Shown here: in pieces, positions 12,447-24,452 of the stretch
Layout: the number at the start of each line of letters is the position of its first letter
How positions within the stretch are numbered: position 1 is the stretch's first letter
From: Cannabis sativa
Taxonomy: Eukaryota > Streptophyta > Magnoliopsida > Rosales > Cannabaceae
Reading direction: 5' to 3'
DNA: 64,000 nt
Assembly: GCF_029168945.1 (NCBI RefSeq)
Contig: NC_083601.1
Location: 18,504,160 to 18,568,159 of the forward strand
Notes under the pieces: generated by a model
Database searches by the model: none
What the model saw: only the letters and a program-made list of their open reading frames with translations
Told to the model about the DNA's origin: nothing
Position numbers and translations under genes: made by a program

Positions 12447-12914
12447 TGAATAGTCACCCAAACTAAAAGTATCTCCAACAGTCTCTAAATCACATACCTA
12501 AATTAAACATTTTTTTTTAAGAAAAAAAAATTATGTGATATCTCAAATAAAAAAAAAATTAAATAAATAATCTCAATCAAATGAAAGTTAAAAATGTAAG
12601 AAATAGTACCGATAGAGAGTGAAAGAATCATATGGGAAAGAGGATCGGAATAGAAGCTTGTCATAGGCCTCTTTGGGCGCCGAACAATCCCGTCGTCAGC
12701 TTGCTGGGCGGAAGAGTAGAGGTAGATGAGGATAACAGAGTGAGAGAGAAGATTGGAGGAGAGCGAGTCGGAGTTTCGAGAGGTCCCATTCTTGGTGGTG
12801 AAGCTCATTTGGGAGTTGAGAGGCCGGATATGGCCCTTCCACCATGGCTGACTTATACGTAGACAGAAGCCAAACAAAGAGAGGCTGTAGAGATAGAGAG
12901 TAGGAGAGAGAAAG
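12447..12914. other. GC-richer gene-fragment-like patch
   Basis: From about 12630 to 12870 base composition is clearly richer in G+C than the surroundings. Open frames exist on both strands: plus 12632-12862 and minus 12877-12503. The minus frame runs into a possible splice donor (ATCG/GTACTA) near 12605. It looks like a captured piece of a host gene, but I cannot name the source. Confidence 0.3.
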
Positions 12915-13059
12915 TGATTATTTTCATAATGTATTCTCTTTATTTGTGGCCTTCTATATTCAGGACATGTGTTTTATATCCTTTTTTTTTTCTTTGCCAA
13001 AGGATACCATAAATACCATGGTAATTTGTACAACTTTCTTTAAGGAATAGAAAGCATCA
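12915..13059 (+). repeat. Left LTR of copia-D
   Basis: This is about 145 bp starting TGATTATTTTC. Compared with the right LTR (start TGTTAAACAATAATTATTTTC) ten bases after TG are missing. A TATA-like CATAAATACC lies at about 13007-13016. The usual copia primer site TGGTATCAGAGC is not found after it, so the leader has been partly deleted. Confidence 0.65.
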
Positions 13060-13062
13060 CTT

Positions 13063-13463
13063 GTGAGTACAAACTCTACCCCATCAAGGAGGGATGAGAA
13101 CACACAAAACCCTAATATTACTAACCAAGCAAACCCCACAACAGTCGCCGCCCCTAACCCTAATCTCACCCCTACAACTTCTTCTTCTTTCTCAACTCCA
13201 CTGCATCCAACAATACCCTCTTTAAATCCAACCATTTCTGTGAAGCTTGATGATTCCAACTATCTAGTATGAAGAATGTAAATGTAGAATATAATTATTG
13301 TTAATGGCCTTTAAGGATACATTGATGGCACGATGGTTTGTCCACCACAGTTCATTGAAAACACCACACAGACGAACCCAAACTTCACAGCTTGGCATCG
13401 CTTCAACCGCCTTCTCATGAGCTGGCTATACACCTCTATTTCTGACTCTATGCTTGGGCAAAT
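13063..13463 (+). pseudogene. Copia-D gag, N-terminal part
   Basis: The text is a copia gag start: STNSTPSRRDE, then NPTISVKLDDSNYLV, then YIDGTMVCPPQF and TAWHRFNRLLMSW. The expected start codon is GTG at 13063 instead of ATG. Stops occur from 13270 on. The frame is cut at 13463 by the solo LTR and resumes near 14885. Confidence 0.75.
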
Positions 13464-14881
13464 TTTTGTGGTATTTTGCACACGTTAGTGTACGTATCGT
13501 TAACAAGTATAAACTCACCAAGAGTGAGGTCGATCCCACGAGGATTGTAGTTATGTACGTTAAAATTAAACTTTTACTTCTATTTGGTTGAATAAAAATT
13601 AAGCAAAGATTAAAACTAGAAAATAATAAAAACAGTGAAAGAGTAAGCAATTAAACTAATAAGGAAATTAATAGTTGATAAAAACTAGGGCTTCGACTTC
13701 AATTGTTTCTATTGATTATGGCCTAATATGATTATATCCATAATATTAATTTCTATGCAATAGCAGGTTCACTAAGGTAATTTACACTCTTCTCAGATAT
13801 ATAACTCTCAATTACATGCAAACTTTCTACTCTCGTGATAAATTTAACATGCAACAGGCATTAAACACAGAAACCCTATAAGCTATCTAAACCATACAGG
13901 TACTCTCGTCCTGTATCGAAATTCAGTTCTATTTCACTATAGCATAATCGACACTCACTTCTCATATCTCGCATCGAAATCATAAAAGAGTTAATTGATG
14001 GCCAGACAATTAAAAGTAATTAAGTACGAATAAAATAAAATACATAGAAATTAGGGGGAAAATAAATCATATGAAAACTATAAAATAATGTTAAACAATC
14101 TCCATCTAACCATAATTAAATGTTTAGCTACTCATGTTTATGAAAGCACAATTACACATATTAACTTTGAGAAAAGGGAAGAAAATTGAGAAGAAAAGGA
14201 TGTTGAAAACCTTCTAAAAATGCCTTCAATATTGCAGTTGATCTCTGAACTTCGCATCTGTATTCTCTGTTTATTTCCCTCTGAAATTGCTTGACTGAAA
14301 TCAACTCCAGTTCACCCTTTATATAGGCTTTCAGGGACTAAAAAGATAGAAAAATGCACATGTTAAATGCCTATTCGAATTAGGAAACTACCAAAACCCA
14401 CGTGAGACAAAAAATATGATTTTTGTGCTGTTAAGGGGGCACGCCGCGACCCAGCTTTATCATGTCATGGCCCGTGTTGGACTTTCACGTTTCGGCGGTG
14501 ATTTTTCTACTGCGTCGACTGATAGTATTTTAGCCATAACTCTCTCGATATTGCTCAGAATCGAATGATTCAAGATGTTCTAGAAAGATAAAAGAGAGAT
14601 CTATAACTTTTATGTATTGATTTTTCCTAAATATAACCAGAAGATAGTCGAATTCAGGCTTGAAGTTTCAACTTTATTTTTTTGCGTAATTTTCTCTATT
14701 TTAAATATCATCTTTTTGTGAGATATTTTTATCTTTTTTTCCATATTTTTCTGATCTTCTTTTATTTTAAATCTATAAAAATAAAAGATAACAAGCGTAA
14801 AAATGCTCCAGACACGATTAAAACTCAATTAAGAATATACTAAACTTAATCTAAAATTAATACTAAAAGTAACCTATCACA
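13464..14881 (-). repeat. Solo LTR of a Ty3/gypsy element
   Basis: A 1.4-kb block interrupts copia-D gag between the codons for MLGQI and VSFNTTTK. On the minus strand it starts TGATAGG or TGTGATAGG and ends ACCACA. It has a TATA box (TATATAAA, plus coordinates 14318-14325) and near its end the phrase GTGGGATCGACC typical of gypsy U5. CAAAT at 13459-13463 and 14880-14884 is the probable 5-bp target duplication; a few extra T at the left edge blur the exact end. No internal domain is left, so two LTRs recombined. Confidence 0.75.
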
Positions 14882-14884
14882 AAT

Positions 14885-15620
14885 AGTGAGTTTCAATACG
14901 ACTACCAAAATTTGGGTTTCACTTGAACGAACTTACACCGTAGCCTCATTTGCATGGAGATTCGACGTTCGAACAACACTACAAAATCTGAAGAAAAAAG
15001 GACTCTCGGCGTCAACATACCTGCAGAAACTCAACTCACTCTGCAACACACTTGCTTCTGTGGGTGAGCCGATTTCTTCTCAAGATTATCTGGGATACTT
15101 ACTAAATGGATTGGGGCCAGAATACAATGCTTTTGTAACTCCAATATTAGTCAATCAAGCCAACAGTTGAGGATGTTCATGCTCTTTTACTCTGTTACGA
15201 AGCTTGCTTGGATCGACAAACAACAGTCGCTTCCATCAACTTCCTTCAAGCCAATATAGCCAACTTACCTTATCCCAAAAAATGCCCGAAAACCCCTTCA
15301 CCACCATCCCAAATACTTCCCCAATACCCTCACCACAACCCACCTCGACCACCATCTTATCCCCAATTCCGTCAACCCCTGACCTAGCTATAATTCTTCA
15401 CCCCGTGCCCCTGCTCCATGGGCATCTTCTTCTCCTTGCCCAAACAATCGACAATCCAAATGTTAGATCTGTTTTAAAGTTGGTCGTACAGCTACATAGT
15501 GTTATCACCAAACTAATCTCCAATACCAACCAACCCCACCATCTCCCCGTCCCTTTAATGCCTATTTCACTCAACAACAACCACTTCTACTCCTCCCCTG
15601 TTACCCAACCCTCCTCTTCT
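14885..15620 (+). pseudogene. Copia-D gag, C-terminal part
   Basis: It resumes with VSFNTTTKIWVSLERTY, then LQNLKKKGLSASTYLQKLNSLCNTL and DYLGYLLNGLGPEYNAFV, standard copia gag text. After a stop near 15168 the frame wanders; 15204-15620 is the proline- and serine-rich linker. No intact zinc knuckle is visible. Confidence 0.75.
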
Positions 15621-15624
15621 TCAC

Positions 15625-16810
15625 ATGTTAATTACTGATCCCGCTTGGTACATGGACTCCGGAGTATCTCATCACTTTACTCTCGATCTAAATTTGTTGG
15701 AATCGGCAACTCCCTATCATGGTCAGGATCAAATTACTGTGGGTAATGGTAAACTCGTTCCTATTTCTCATGTGGTTACTGCTTTTTTACTGTTATCTAC
15801 TGTTGCTCTTCTTAAATTATGTCAGATTTACCATTCTCCCAATATTTTCAAAATTCTTCTCAGTGTATCTTAATTATGTCTTGATAATAATACATCTGTT
15901 GAATTTCATCCATATTTTTTCTATGTTAAAAATCAAGACAACCATCAAATCCTCCTCAAAGGCCTTCTTGATCAAGGTATCTATCATGTCACACCTCCTT
16001 CCAGTAGTCTGCACTCCTCTACTTCTCCCTAGCTGTTCTTCCCATCTAAGTCCTCTATTGATCTATGGCACTCTCGTCTAGGTCATCCCACTCAAGATGT
16101 TATCTCTCGTGTTTCTACTGATCTTAATTTTTTATTTCCAAAAAGAGATTGTCTATCATTTTGTACCACTTGTCAATTAGGAAAATCTCATCGTCTTATT
16201 TTTCCAAACTCTATATCACGGGCTTCCAAACCCTTTGAATTAATACATTCTGATATATGGGGACCTACCCAGATTACTGCAATTACTGGTGTCAAATATT
16301 TTTTGCTCTTTATGGACGATTTTACCCGCTTTTCTTGGTTCTATTTACTCAACACAAAAGATGAAGCATTCAATACTTTCCTCATTTTTCATAATTTATT
16401 TTCCACTCAATTTAATAGTAAAATACAATTTGTTCGTACCAACTGGGGAGGGGAATATCAATCTCTCTCTAAATTTTTTACTCAACATGGCATTCGTCGT
16501 GATCTTTCGTGTCCCCACACTCCCCAACAAAATGGTCGGGTCGAACGTAAAAATTGCAATGTAGTGGAAACTGGTCTCACTCTCTTGGCACATGCTCATA
16601 TGCCTTTACAATATTGGCCTTGGCACATGCTCATATGCCCTCTCCAGCCCCTACCAACTTCTCTATCAAAAACCTCCTAATTACTCTCTTTTTCGAGTTT
16701 TTTGGCTGCCAGTGTTTTCCCTTTCTTCGTCCTTACAACAGTCACAAACTTGAGTTTTGCTCGTCTCCTTGCACATTCTTAGGTTACAACAGCAAACACT
16801 AAGGAATTTG
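15625..16810 (+). pseudogene. Copia-D protease and integrase remnant
   Basis: The protease motif is WYMDSGVSHHFT (about 15646). GAG-pre-integrase text LWHSRLGHPTQDV lies near 16066. The integrase core has D in IHSDIWGPT (about 16250), N instead of the second catalytic D in RTNWGGEY (AAC at 16441-16443), and E in NGRVERKN. There are frameshifts and stops between 15850 and 16080. The frame ends at 16810 in [10 protein letters not shown] at the solo-LTR insertion point. Confidence 0.85.
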
Positions 16811-17250
16811 TGTTGGAATATGTTAATTCCATTTTTGGCATATTTAATTGACAAAAATATTTTATCATTCTTTGTATAATTTCGGCTGGTATACTTTAAT
16901 ATGGTTTCCTATTTTGTGTATTCAAACTTGGAAGGAAAGTTGTCTAGCTTTCCTATTTTTGAAAAAAGGTAAAAATGGTAAGTTTGGTTACCTATTTCTT
17001 TTTTATCTAACCTGCTGTGTAATCTGATCTTGTGTTGAGTTTCCCATTTTTTAAGATCAGATTTCTTGAAGAGAAAACTGGAGCTAAACTTTCCTTTTCT
17101 ATAAAAGGAAAGTTGTAGTTACTGCCCACGATTCTGTAGGTACAGAAATGGAAATTCCTGGACTGATTGAAGAATTATTTTAGGAAAGTTTCTAGTGGGT
17201 TGAGGTCTTGTTCAGACCGAATGTAAGCTGTCTATGAGATGTATATTCAT

Positions 17251-17258
17251 TATAAATA
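17251..17258 (+). promoter_or_regulatory. TATA box in the Sirevirus-type 5' LTR
   Basis: TATAAATA, with the same box in the 3' LTR at about 26980-26987. It is the likely core promoter of the genomic RNA. Confidence 0.6.
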
Positions 17259-17510
17259 CATCTTATAGCTGCTAGGTTTTGTATCTCTTTCACACACTTA
17301 GAATTGTATTCATATCTTAAGGAAAGAGTGTCTTTGCTTTGTTAAACTCTTTTATTCACTTTCATATCTTAAGAAAAGAGTGTCTTTGTTATGTAGAGAA
17401 GAGTTGTTCTACTCTTACTCTGTTTATTTGTTGTTTGTATTGTCTTGAGTCTGTATTCAAGTCTACAACGAAGAAGAACATCAGTGCATCTTCGGGAGAA
17501 GGGTATTTAC

Positions 17511-17632
17511 AAGCTTTCGGGAGATTGCTTTTGAAGTCTTGCATCGGGAGGATACAAGCACACAACCTTCGGGAGATGGTTGTATAGGCTTTCGGGAGAT
17601 AGCCTTTAAGCCTTGAATCGGGAGGATTCAAG
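17511..17632 (+). repeat. Array of five hairpins with constant CGGGAG loop
   Basis: Five adjacent short inverted repeats have different arms but the same loop core. They are AAGC/GCTT (17511-17530), CTTG/CAAG with AT/AT (17538-17558), ACAACC/GGTTGT (17562-17583), AGGCT/AGCCT (17586-17605) and CTTGAAT/ATTCAAG (17612-17632). The array lies downstream of the TATA box, so it would be in the transcript. In the 3' LTR copy (27241-27362) changes fall in the loops or outside the stems. Confidence 0.75.
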
Positions 17633-18028
17633 CACTCTTCAAGGTGATCGAAGGGAGTTCAAGCTCTTGGAGTTTTATCAAGATTCGGTTAGTAGGTGGA
17701 ATACATCAAGCTGGCGGCATACAATAAGAGGGAGTCTATTTATGCATAAGTCAATTACTTTGTATTTTTGATACCGATCTAATGAATCTTATCTCTGGGC
17801 GTGGCCCCGTGGACTAGTAACAATCTGAAAGGATTGTTGAAACCACGTACAAAAATCTTGTGTGTTTTTACTTTTATGCACTGTTTGTTTTTCTAAGTTT
17901 CTCTGGAGTTACAGAGTTGTATTCTGTAACTACACAAACTGTTTTCAGTACCAGTTTTATTATTCCGCATTTAATTAATCATTTAATTAAATAATCAAAC
18001 TTGGAATATTAAAATACGGAATTTCATT

Positions 18029-18040
18029 TGGTATCAGAGC
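18029..18040 (+). other. Primer binding site, initiator Met tRNA type
   Basis: TGGTATCAGAGC lies two bases after the 5' LTR. It is complementary to the 3' end of plant initiator methionine tRNA, the usual copia primer. Confidence 0.9.
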
Positions 18041-18099
18041 AAGTCACTAAATTCTTAGTGAGATCTTGAGGTTATTCCGTTTAACTTGTTTTGTGTGAG

Positions 18100-19479
18100 A
18101 TGTCTCTGTTTGCAGAAGGAAGTTCTATCTCTAGACCTCCTCTATTAAATGAGTCAAATTATCCTTATTGGAAGGTCAGAATGAGAGCATTCATCAAATC
18201 GCAAGATGAGAAGGCATGGAGAGCTATTCTTACAGGGTGGTCTCAACCTACTGAAAATGATGAAAAAGGTAATACTCAGGTAAAATCTGAACTCAGTTGG
18301 ACCACTAAAGATGAAAAACTGTCTGGTTATAATAATAAGGCTTTACATGCTATTTTTAATGGTGTTGGTGAAGGCTTTATTAAATTAATCTCATCTTGTG
18401 AATCTGCAAAGGAAGCATGGGAAATCCTTCAAATTCAATTTGAAGGTACTGCTGATGTAAAGAGATCACGATTTACCATGCTGCAAACTAGATTTGATGA
18501 ATTGAGAATGTCAGATACTGAAACTTTAAATGATTTTTATGAAAGTTTATCTGATATTTCTAATGAGTTTTTTTTCTTGGGAGAAAAACTAGATGAATCT
18601 GTCTTGGTTCGAAAAATTATTCGAGTTCTTCCTGACAGGTTTGATACAAAATTGCTTGCAATGGAAGAGGCAAAAGATTTTGGCAAAATGAAGGTTGAGG
18701 AACTCATGGGGTCTTTAAGAACCTTTGAGTTGAATCAACAAATCAAGAAAAAGAGTAAGCAAAGTCTCTCGAATGAGAAAAGTAAAGGTATTGCCTTTAA
18801 TGCTTCTGAAAATATTGTTTCTGATGATGAAATGATTCTATTGGCAAAAAATTTCCAAAAATTCATGAAATCTGCTGGAAATAAAAAGAACTTTTCGAAG
18901 AACCCAAAAGGTAACATTTCTGGTAATATTCCCTCTAAACCTTTTTCATCTAATAATAAAAAAGGTATTAAATGCAGAGAATGTGAAGGTTTCGGTCACA
19001 CTCAATCCGAATGTGCTAATACCTTACAGAAAAATAAAAAGGGATTAAATGTTACTTGGAGTGATGATTATGAGAGTAGTGAGGATGAAAAAGAAAAGGT
19101 TGTCCTAACAAGTTTTTTGTCAAGAAATTTGCAGGAAAAAGGAAAGAGCATTTGCTTGAACAATATCCTGATCAATGACAACAAGGAAGAATCCAGATCC
19201 GAATCAGATGAGTCACAAATTGATGAGGATTCCATGGTTGAATCCTACAAGGTAATGTTTGGTAAGTTGTTGGAAACTTGTGCTGAAAATCACTCCTTGG
19301 TTAAAGATAATAAAATTTTGTGTAACAACATTAATGAGTTGGAAGATAAACTTAAATGTTGTGAATTTGAATTGTGTTTAAAAGAGTCAAAGATTATCTC
19401 TTTAACCAAGGAAATTGATAACATTAAAAAGAATGTTAAAATGCTAAATCCAGGTTCCACCATCTTTGAAAAAATTTAA
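18100..19479 (+). pseudogene. Sirevirus-type gag
   Basis: This is the capsid/nucleocapsid part. The true ATG is at 18100 (MSLFAEGSSISRPPLL); the frame is open a little further upstream only from a TTG. NYPYWKVRMRAFI, then SCESAKEAWEILQIQFEG and VRKIIRVLPDRFDTKLLAMEEAKD are the conserved copia gag blocks with the Sirevirus flavour. A CCHC knuckle (CRECEGFGHTQSEC) lies near 18973-19014. An acidic, lysine-rich, coiled-coil-like C-terminal part follows (about residues 370-455). TAA at 19477-19479 interrupts the frame, which continues in phase as the next entry. Sireviruses have an unusually long gag, consistent with the extension past this stop. Confidence 0.9.
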
Positions 19480-20589
19480 AAATCTGGCCAAACCAATCAT
19501 GCTGGGCTAGGTTATGTTCCAAATCAACCTGTTTCTAATACCACTCTTGTTAAAACTAATAGTTTTGTTTCTGGAAGAACTGTTTCTACCTCGCAGGTTT
19601 CTGTCTCTACAGCAAAGCACTCTACTGTTACAGAAAAGATGCAGCACGGTAAGTTTGACAATTTCAAAGGGACTGGAAGACGTTTCATTCCTATTTGCCA
19701 TTTTTGTGGAGTAAAAGGTCACATTCGACCTAAATGCATAACCATGCATAACATGTTTAAATCTAATTACATTGGAAATAAACATGTTTTACAAAAACAA
19801 AAATGGGTTGTCAAAAACAAATGCTTGGTAGGTTCTACTTGTTTTAAAAATGCTGCTTCTAACATGTGGTATTTTGATAGTGGTTGTTTTAGACACATGA
19901 CAGGTGAAAAAGAATTTCTTGTGAACATAAGACCAATGCACTATGGAGAAGTTACATTTGGTAACGGTCTTACTGGTAAAGTCATAGGAATGGGAACTCT
20001 CAAGTTCAAAGGACTTCCTAAACTAAAGAATGTCATGTTGGTTGAAGGACTAAAAGCTAATTTACTTAGCATTAGTCAGATTTGTGATCAGGGTTATACT
20101 GTGAGCTTTGATAGCAATCATTGCTATGTGTATAATATTCTTGATGAAATTGTGTTACAAGGGCTGCGATCTAGTGATAATTGTTATACTCTCACTACGT
20201 ATGCTACTTGTCATTCTGTCATTGAAAATGTTACTGACCTATGGCATGAAAAACTTGGTCATATCCATTTTAAAAATCTGAAAAAATTGTCTGTTTCAGG
20301 GATTGTTCGAGGATTACCTAAATTAGGTAAAGGGTCATTGGGAAAATGTGGACCATGCCAGTTATTAGGTAAGCAATTGAAAATTTCTCACAAGAGTGTC
20401 CCGGATGTGAATACTTCTAGAGTTCTCGAACTCTTGCACATGAACTTAATGGGTCCAATCCAGGTAGAAAGCTTAAATGGTAAGAGGTATATTTTTGTTT
20501 GTGTTGATGATTTTTCTCGATTCTCATGGGTGGATTTTTTGAGAGAAAAATCTGATACGTTTGAAGCTTTCCAATCTTTGTGTTTTTGA
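19480..20589 (+). pseudogene. Sirevirus-type second knuckle, protease and integrase N-half
   Basis: In phase with gag. A second CCHC knuckle, CHFCGVKGHIRPKC, lies at about 19699-19740. The protease motif is WYFDSGCFRHMTG (about 19870). LWHEKLGHIHFKNLKKLS to KCGPCQLLGK gives the integrase HHCC zinc motif (about 20240-20370). The first catalytic Asp is changed: LHMNLMGP has AAC at 20443-20445 where the family has Asp. The frame ends at TGA 20587-20589 because of a 1-base shift in the T run at about 20582-20586. Confidence 0.88.
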
Positions 20590-22247
20590 AATTACGAGTT
20601 GAAAAAGATTGTAACATTGGTAAAATTGTTAGGATTAGGAGTGATCATGGTAAGGAATTTGAAAATACCATATATGATGAATTTTGTAAAGCTAACGGTA
20701 TTTCTCATGAATTTTCTGCTCCTAAAACTCCTCAACAAAATGGAGTGGTTGAAAGAAAGAATCGTACTCTAACAGAAATGGCTAGAGTAATGTTGAATAG
20801 CAAGAAGCTCACAAAGCGTCTTTGGGCCGAAGCTATTAACACTGCTTGCTATACCATCAACAGAGTATTCTTACGTCTAGGTACTCACAAAACACCATAT
20901 GAAATCTGGAAAGGTAAGAAACCTAATGTAAGTCACTTTCATGTGTTTGGATGTGTGTGTTATATTTTACGAGATCGTGATTACATTAGTAAATTTGATG
21001 CTAAAAGTGATGAAGGTGTTTTCTTAGGATATTCCACAAATAGTAGGGCATATCGTGTGTATAACATGAGAACCCAAACTGTTATGGAATCTGCTAATGT
21101 TATTGTTGATGATCTAAAAGATTTTTCTGAGTTTTCCACAGAAGCACAGATTGAAGATTTGCTTGAAAAGCCTGCTGCTGAGGAAAAGGAACCTGACGAA
21201 GCTTCAAAAGCAGTCGTCGAGGCTACTGTGCAGGAATCTGTTGCTACCGAAAAACCAACAACAAAAGAATCCGAGTATCCTTTAAATTCAATCACTGATC
21301 CAATACAGAGGGAACCATCCTCCAGGGTTAAAAAGAATCATCCTTCAGATCTCATCCTCGAAAACTTGGATGAGAGCATGGTTACAAGAAGAAAATATGC
21401 TAATATAATTCAATTTTTATGCTTTATCTCTTCTTTAGAACCTAAATCTGTAAAAGAAGCACTAATGGATGAAGATTGGTTTTTAGCTATGCAGGATGAG
21501 CTTCATCAGTTTGTTCGAAACAAAGTCTGGAAAATGATTCCAAGACCACCGTTTGTGAACATCATTGGAACCAAGTGGACCTTCAAAAATAAGAGTGATG
21601 AGTTTGGCACTATCATTCGAAACAAGGCAAGGTTGGTTGCCCAAGGATACACTCAAGTTGAGGGTGTTGATTTTGATGAAACATTTGCTCCAGTAGCTAG
21701 ACTGGAATCGATCAGGTTACTTCTTTCCATAGCTTGCATTCTTGGTATTAAACTGTATCAAATGGATGTCAAATCCACTTTTTTGAATGGGCTGTTAAAA
21801 GAAGAGGTGTATGTGGAACAACCTAAAGGGTTTGAGGATCCTCATTTTCCTGATCATGTTTATAAGTTAGACAAGGCGTTGTATGGTCTAAAACAAGCAC
21901 CACGTGCTTGGTATGAGCGTCTAACTGAATTCTTGCTTTCTCATGATTACAAGAGAGGAAATGTTGATAAAACACTTTTCATCAAAAATATTAATTCTGA
22001 TGTGATTGTTGCTCAAATATATGTTGATGATATTGTGTTTGGCTCTACCTCTAACTCTGAAGTGCAGGTTTTTGTTTCCCAAATGCAAAAGGAGTTCGAA
22101 ATGAGTATGGTAGGTGAACTCACTTATTTTCTCGGTCTTCAAGTGAAGCAATCAGATGAGGGAACTTTTGTCACTCAAAGCAAGTATGCAAAGAACTTGG
22201 TGAAAAAGTTGGTCTTGAGAAAGCCAAACATACCAACACTCCCATGA
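20580..22247 (+). pseudogene. Sirevirus-type integrase C-half and reverse transcriptase
   Basis: Frame 3 carries on from the shift at about 20585. Integrase Asp in [10 protein letters not shown] and Glu in [14 protein letters not shown] are present. A long linker rich in Glu/Ala (about residues 190-245) follows. The reverse transcriptase starts near [12 protein letters not shown] and includes [31 protein letters not shown]. The catalytic motif [11 protein letters not shown] is intact (about 22017-22045). Another 1-base loss at about 22210-22213 moves the frame; the ORF then ends at 22245-22247. Confidence 0.9.
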
Positions 22248-22960
22248 GCACAACTTTGAAATTAAGCAAAGATGAACAAGGAGTAAAGGTAGATCAAACT
22301 TTGTATCAAAGTATGATAGGTAGTTTGCTTTATCTTACTGCTAGTCGTCCTGACATTTGTTATAGTGTTGGTGTTTGTGCACGATATCAGGCAAATCCCA
22401 TGGAATCCCATCTTTCTGCTGTAAAAAGAATCATTCGCTATGTAAATAGCACTATTGATTTTGGGATTTGGTTTTCAAAAGACACTAATTCTAACCTTGT
22501 TTGCTTTAGTGATGCTGATTGGGCAGGTAATGCAGATGATAGAAAAAGTACTAGTGGTGGATGTTTCTATCTTGGAAACAATCTGGTTTCATGGCATAGA
22601 AAGAAGCAAAACTCAATCTCTCTGTCCACAGCTGAGGCTGAGTATATTGCTGCGGGTAGTTGTTGTACCCAATTGTTATGGATGAAATAAATGATGGCAG
22701 ATTATGGGTTTGACTTGAAAACTTTAACCATCTTTTGTGACAACACTAGTGCTATAAATATTTCTAAGAATCATGTTCAACACTCTCGCACAAAGCACAT
22801 AGACATTCGTCATCACTTTATTAGAGAGCTTGTGGAAAATAAAATTCTTGTCTTAGAATATGTCGAAACTAGCAAACAAATTGCAAATATTTTTACTAAA
22901 GCTCTTGACTCGGTCCGCTTTATTTCTCTAAGGAAATCCTTAGGGGTTTGTACTATTTAA
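22214..22960 (+). pseudogene. Sirevirus-type RNase H
   Basis: Frame 2 resumes with [20 protein letters not shown] and runs through YQSMIGSLLYLTASRPDICYSVGVCARYQ. The RNase H core has SDADWAGNADDRKSTSG, WHRKKQNSISLSTAEAEYIAA and FCDNTSAINISKN. TAA at 22688-22690 sits where this family has a codon, and the frame continues in phase to the normal end at 22958-22960 (SLGVCTI). Confidence 0.9.
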
Positions 22961-24452
22961 TGCTTTTGTTTTTTTCATAATCCTTGATATTTGAGTTGTC
23001 TTAGAGTTCATAATGTCTTGTCTTTGTCCTAGAAGAAATTTTCAAACTTATAAGAATTTCAGTCATTATTTTATTGCTAATGTTGTAATGTTATGATGTC
23101 ATACAGGTTTGTCAGGAAAATTGTTCACTCCTCACAGGAATATTCAGGTTCATCAAACAGTGTTATGTAAGCTACCAATTTCGAATAATATTGTTCAAAA
23201 ACTGTGTGTTCAAGCTCCATTGGATGAATAGAGCTACCTATCTCAATGTGTGAAAGTCATCTCTAAGTAAGTTGGAACTATGTAATTAGGAGTTATGTAG
23301 AAGATACGCTACCATTGAAAAGGGCTACCATTGGAACTATGTGACAGCGTCTCCTATGGGTACAATTTATCAGAAAAAGTCTTTTTGACAAATTGGGCAA
23401 TGTTCCCTGCTTACACTTTCACACACTAATGCTTGACACAGTTTGTGGTAGAAATTGTTTATTCTCGAAAATGGTGTTATAAAGCTGTTACATACTGTTT
23501 GATTTGCTTTAATATTCTTGGTGACTGAGTCAATTTTTCCTGTGAACCGGTATGACCTCATTCTTTTACTTCATTAGCTTGATAAAATAATTTCTGATTA
23601 TTCTTATGAGTTTGATTTTTTCATCAGGGACAAAGACAAGTGAACATTGTGAATTCTAGTTACAAAAATATCAAGGTTATTTTATTTTTCTGTCTTTTAA
23701 TCAAAAATAAAAATACAAATAAAAAAAAAAATTGTGATCGAGTTTTTCAATTGAGCTTTGTTAAAAATTCTTGTTATTTTTTGTTATGTTTCATTATATT
23801 CTTAGACACAAATTTTTGCTCTTAAGTGGTGATTAGTGCTTTTTGTGTCTCTGTGTGTTCTCTTGTTCATTATTTGCAATTTTTTTGTGGGGGCATTTTT
23901 TGAAAAAATACAAGAAAAAGGGGGGCATATTTTTTTTCTTTCTTTTCGACTTTTTTCGAATCCTTGTAAATATTTTTCTTTTATTTTTTCATTTTATGGA
24001 AACATGTTTTAATTGTATTTTTTTTATTTAGAATGTTTCCTTTATTTGTGGAGATTTGGTCTTTTTGGTGTGTATAGGAAACTTGTACTTAAATAATTAA
24101 TTATTTTTTGTTTCCATTTTGGTGGCAATTTCGGTTTTGGTAAGGGTCTTTAAATTCTTAGATTTTGTGGGGATATTTGGTTTCCTTTTTCCATTTAAGG
24201 AAACATTGACCATTTTTGAAAAACCTTTTTTGGTTTCCTTTTTTCTCTCCCCACGTGGTGATTTAAGGTAAGTATGTTACTTTCCTTTTTCAATTTTTTT
24301 CTTATTGGGTAATTAAAATTGAAATGTTATATATGCTTAACCACCCATTCACCCACGATCACCACTCTCTTCTCTTTTCATTTTTTTTTCTCTCAAAGGT
24401 CTAACTTTTTCAAAGTGTAAGAGTGCTTGTGTTCTAGGGTTTTCAAAGGAAA
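22961..24452 (+). other. Sirevirus-type region between pol and the third ORF
   Basis: 1.5 kb without a credible coding frame. It is rich in T and G-T tracts. The last bases before 24453 (TTCAAAGGAAAATGG) give a good plant start context for the next ORF. No splice acceptor was identified with confidence. Confidence 0.5.

Larger units (their letters stand above)
16821..18026 (+). repeat. 5' LTR of the Sirevirus-type element
   Basis: 1206 bp, starting TGTTAATTCC and ending GGAATTTCA. It contains a TATA box at 17251-17258 and, about 260-380 bp further on, five hairpins sharing a CGGGAG loop (17511-17632). The 82-codon frame at 17339-17587 inside it is not a gene; the same frame occurs in the 3' LTR. 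Confidence 0.92.

Noticed and set aside
17339..17587. 82-codon frame, repeated at 27069-27317
   Set aside because: Inside the Sirevirus LTRs; explained by the hairpin array and LTR duplication.
18029..18040. tRNA-like sequence
   Set aside because: It is only the 12-base primer complement of initiator Met tRNA; no tRNA fold around it. No tRNA or rRNA gene was seen anywhere in the window.
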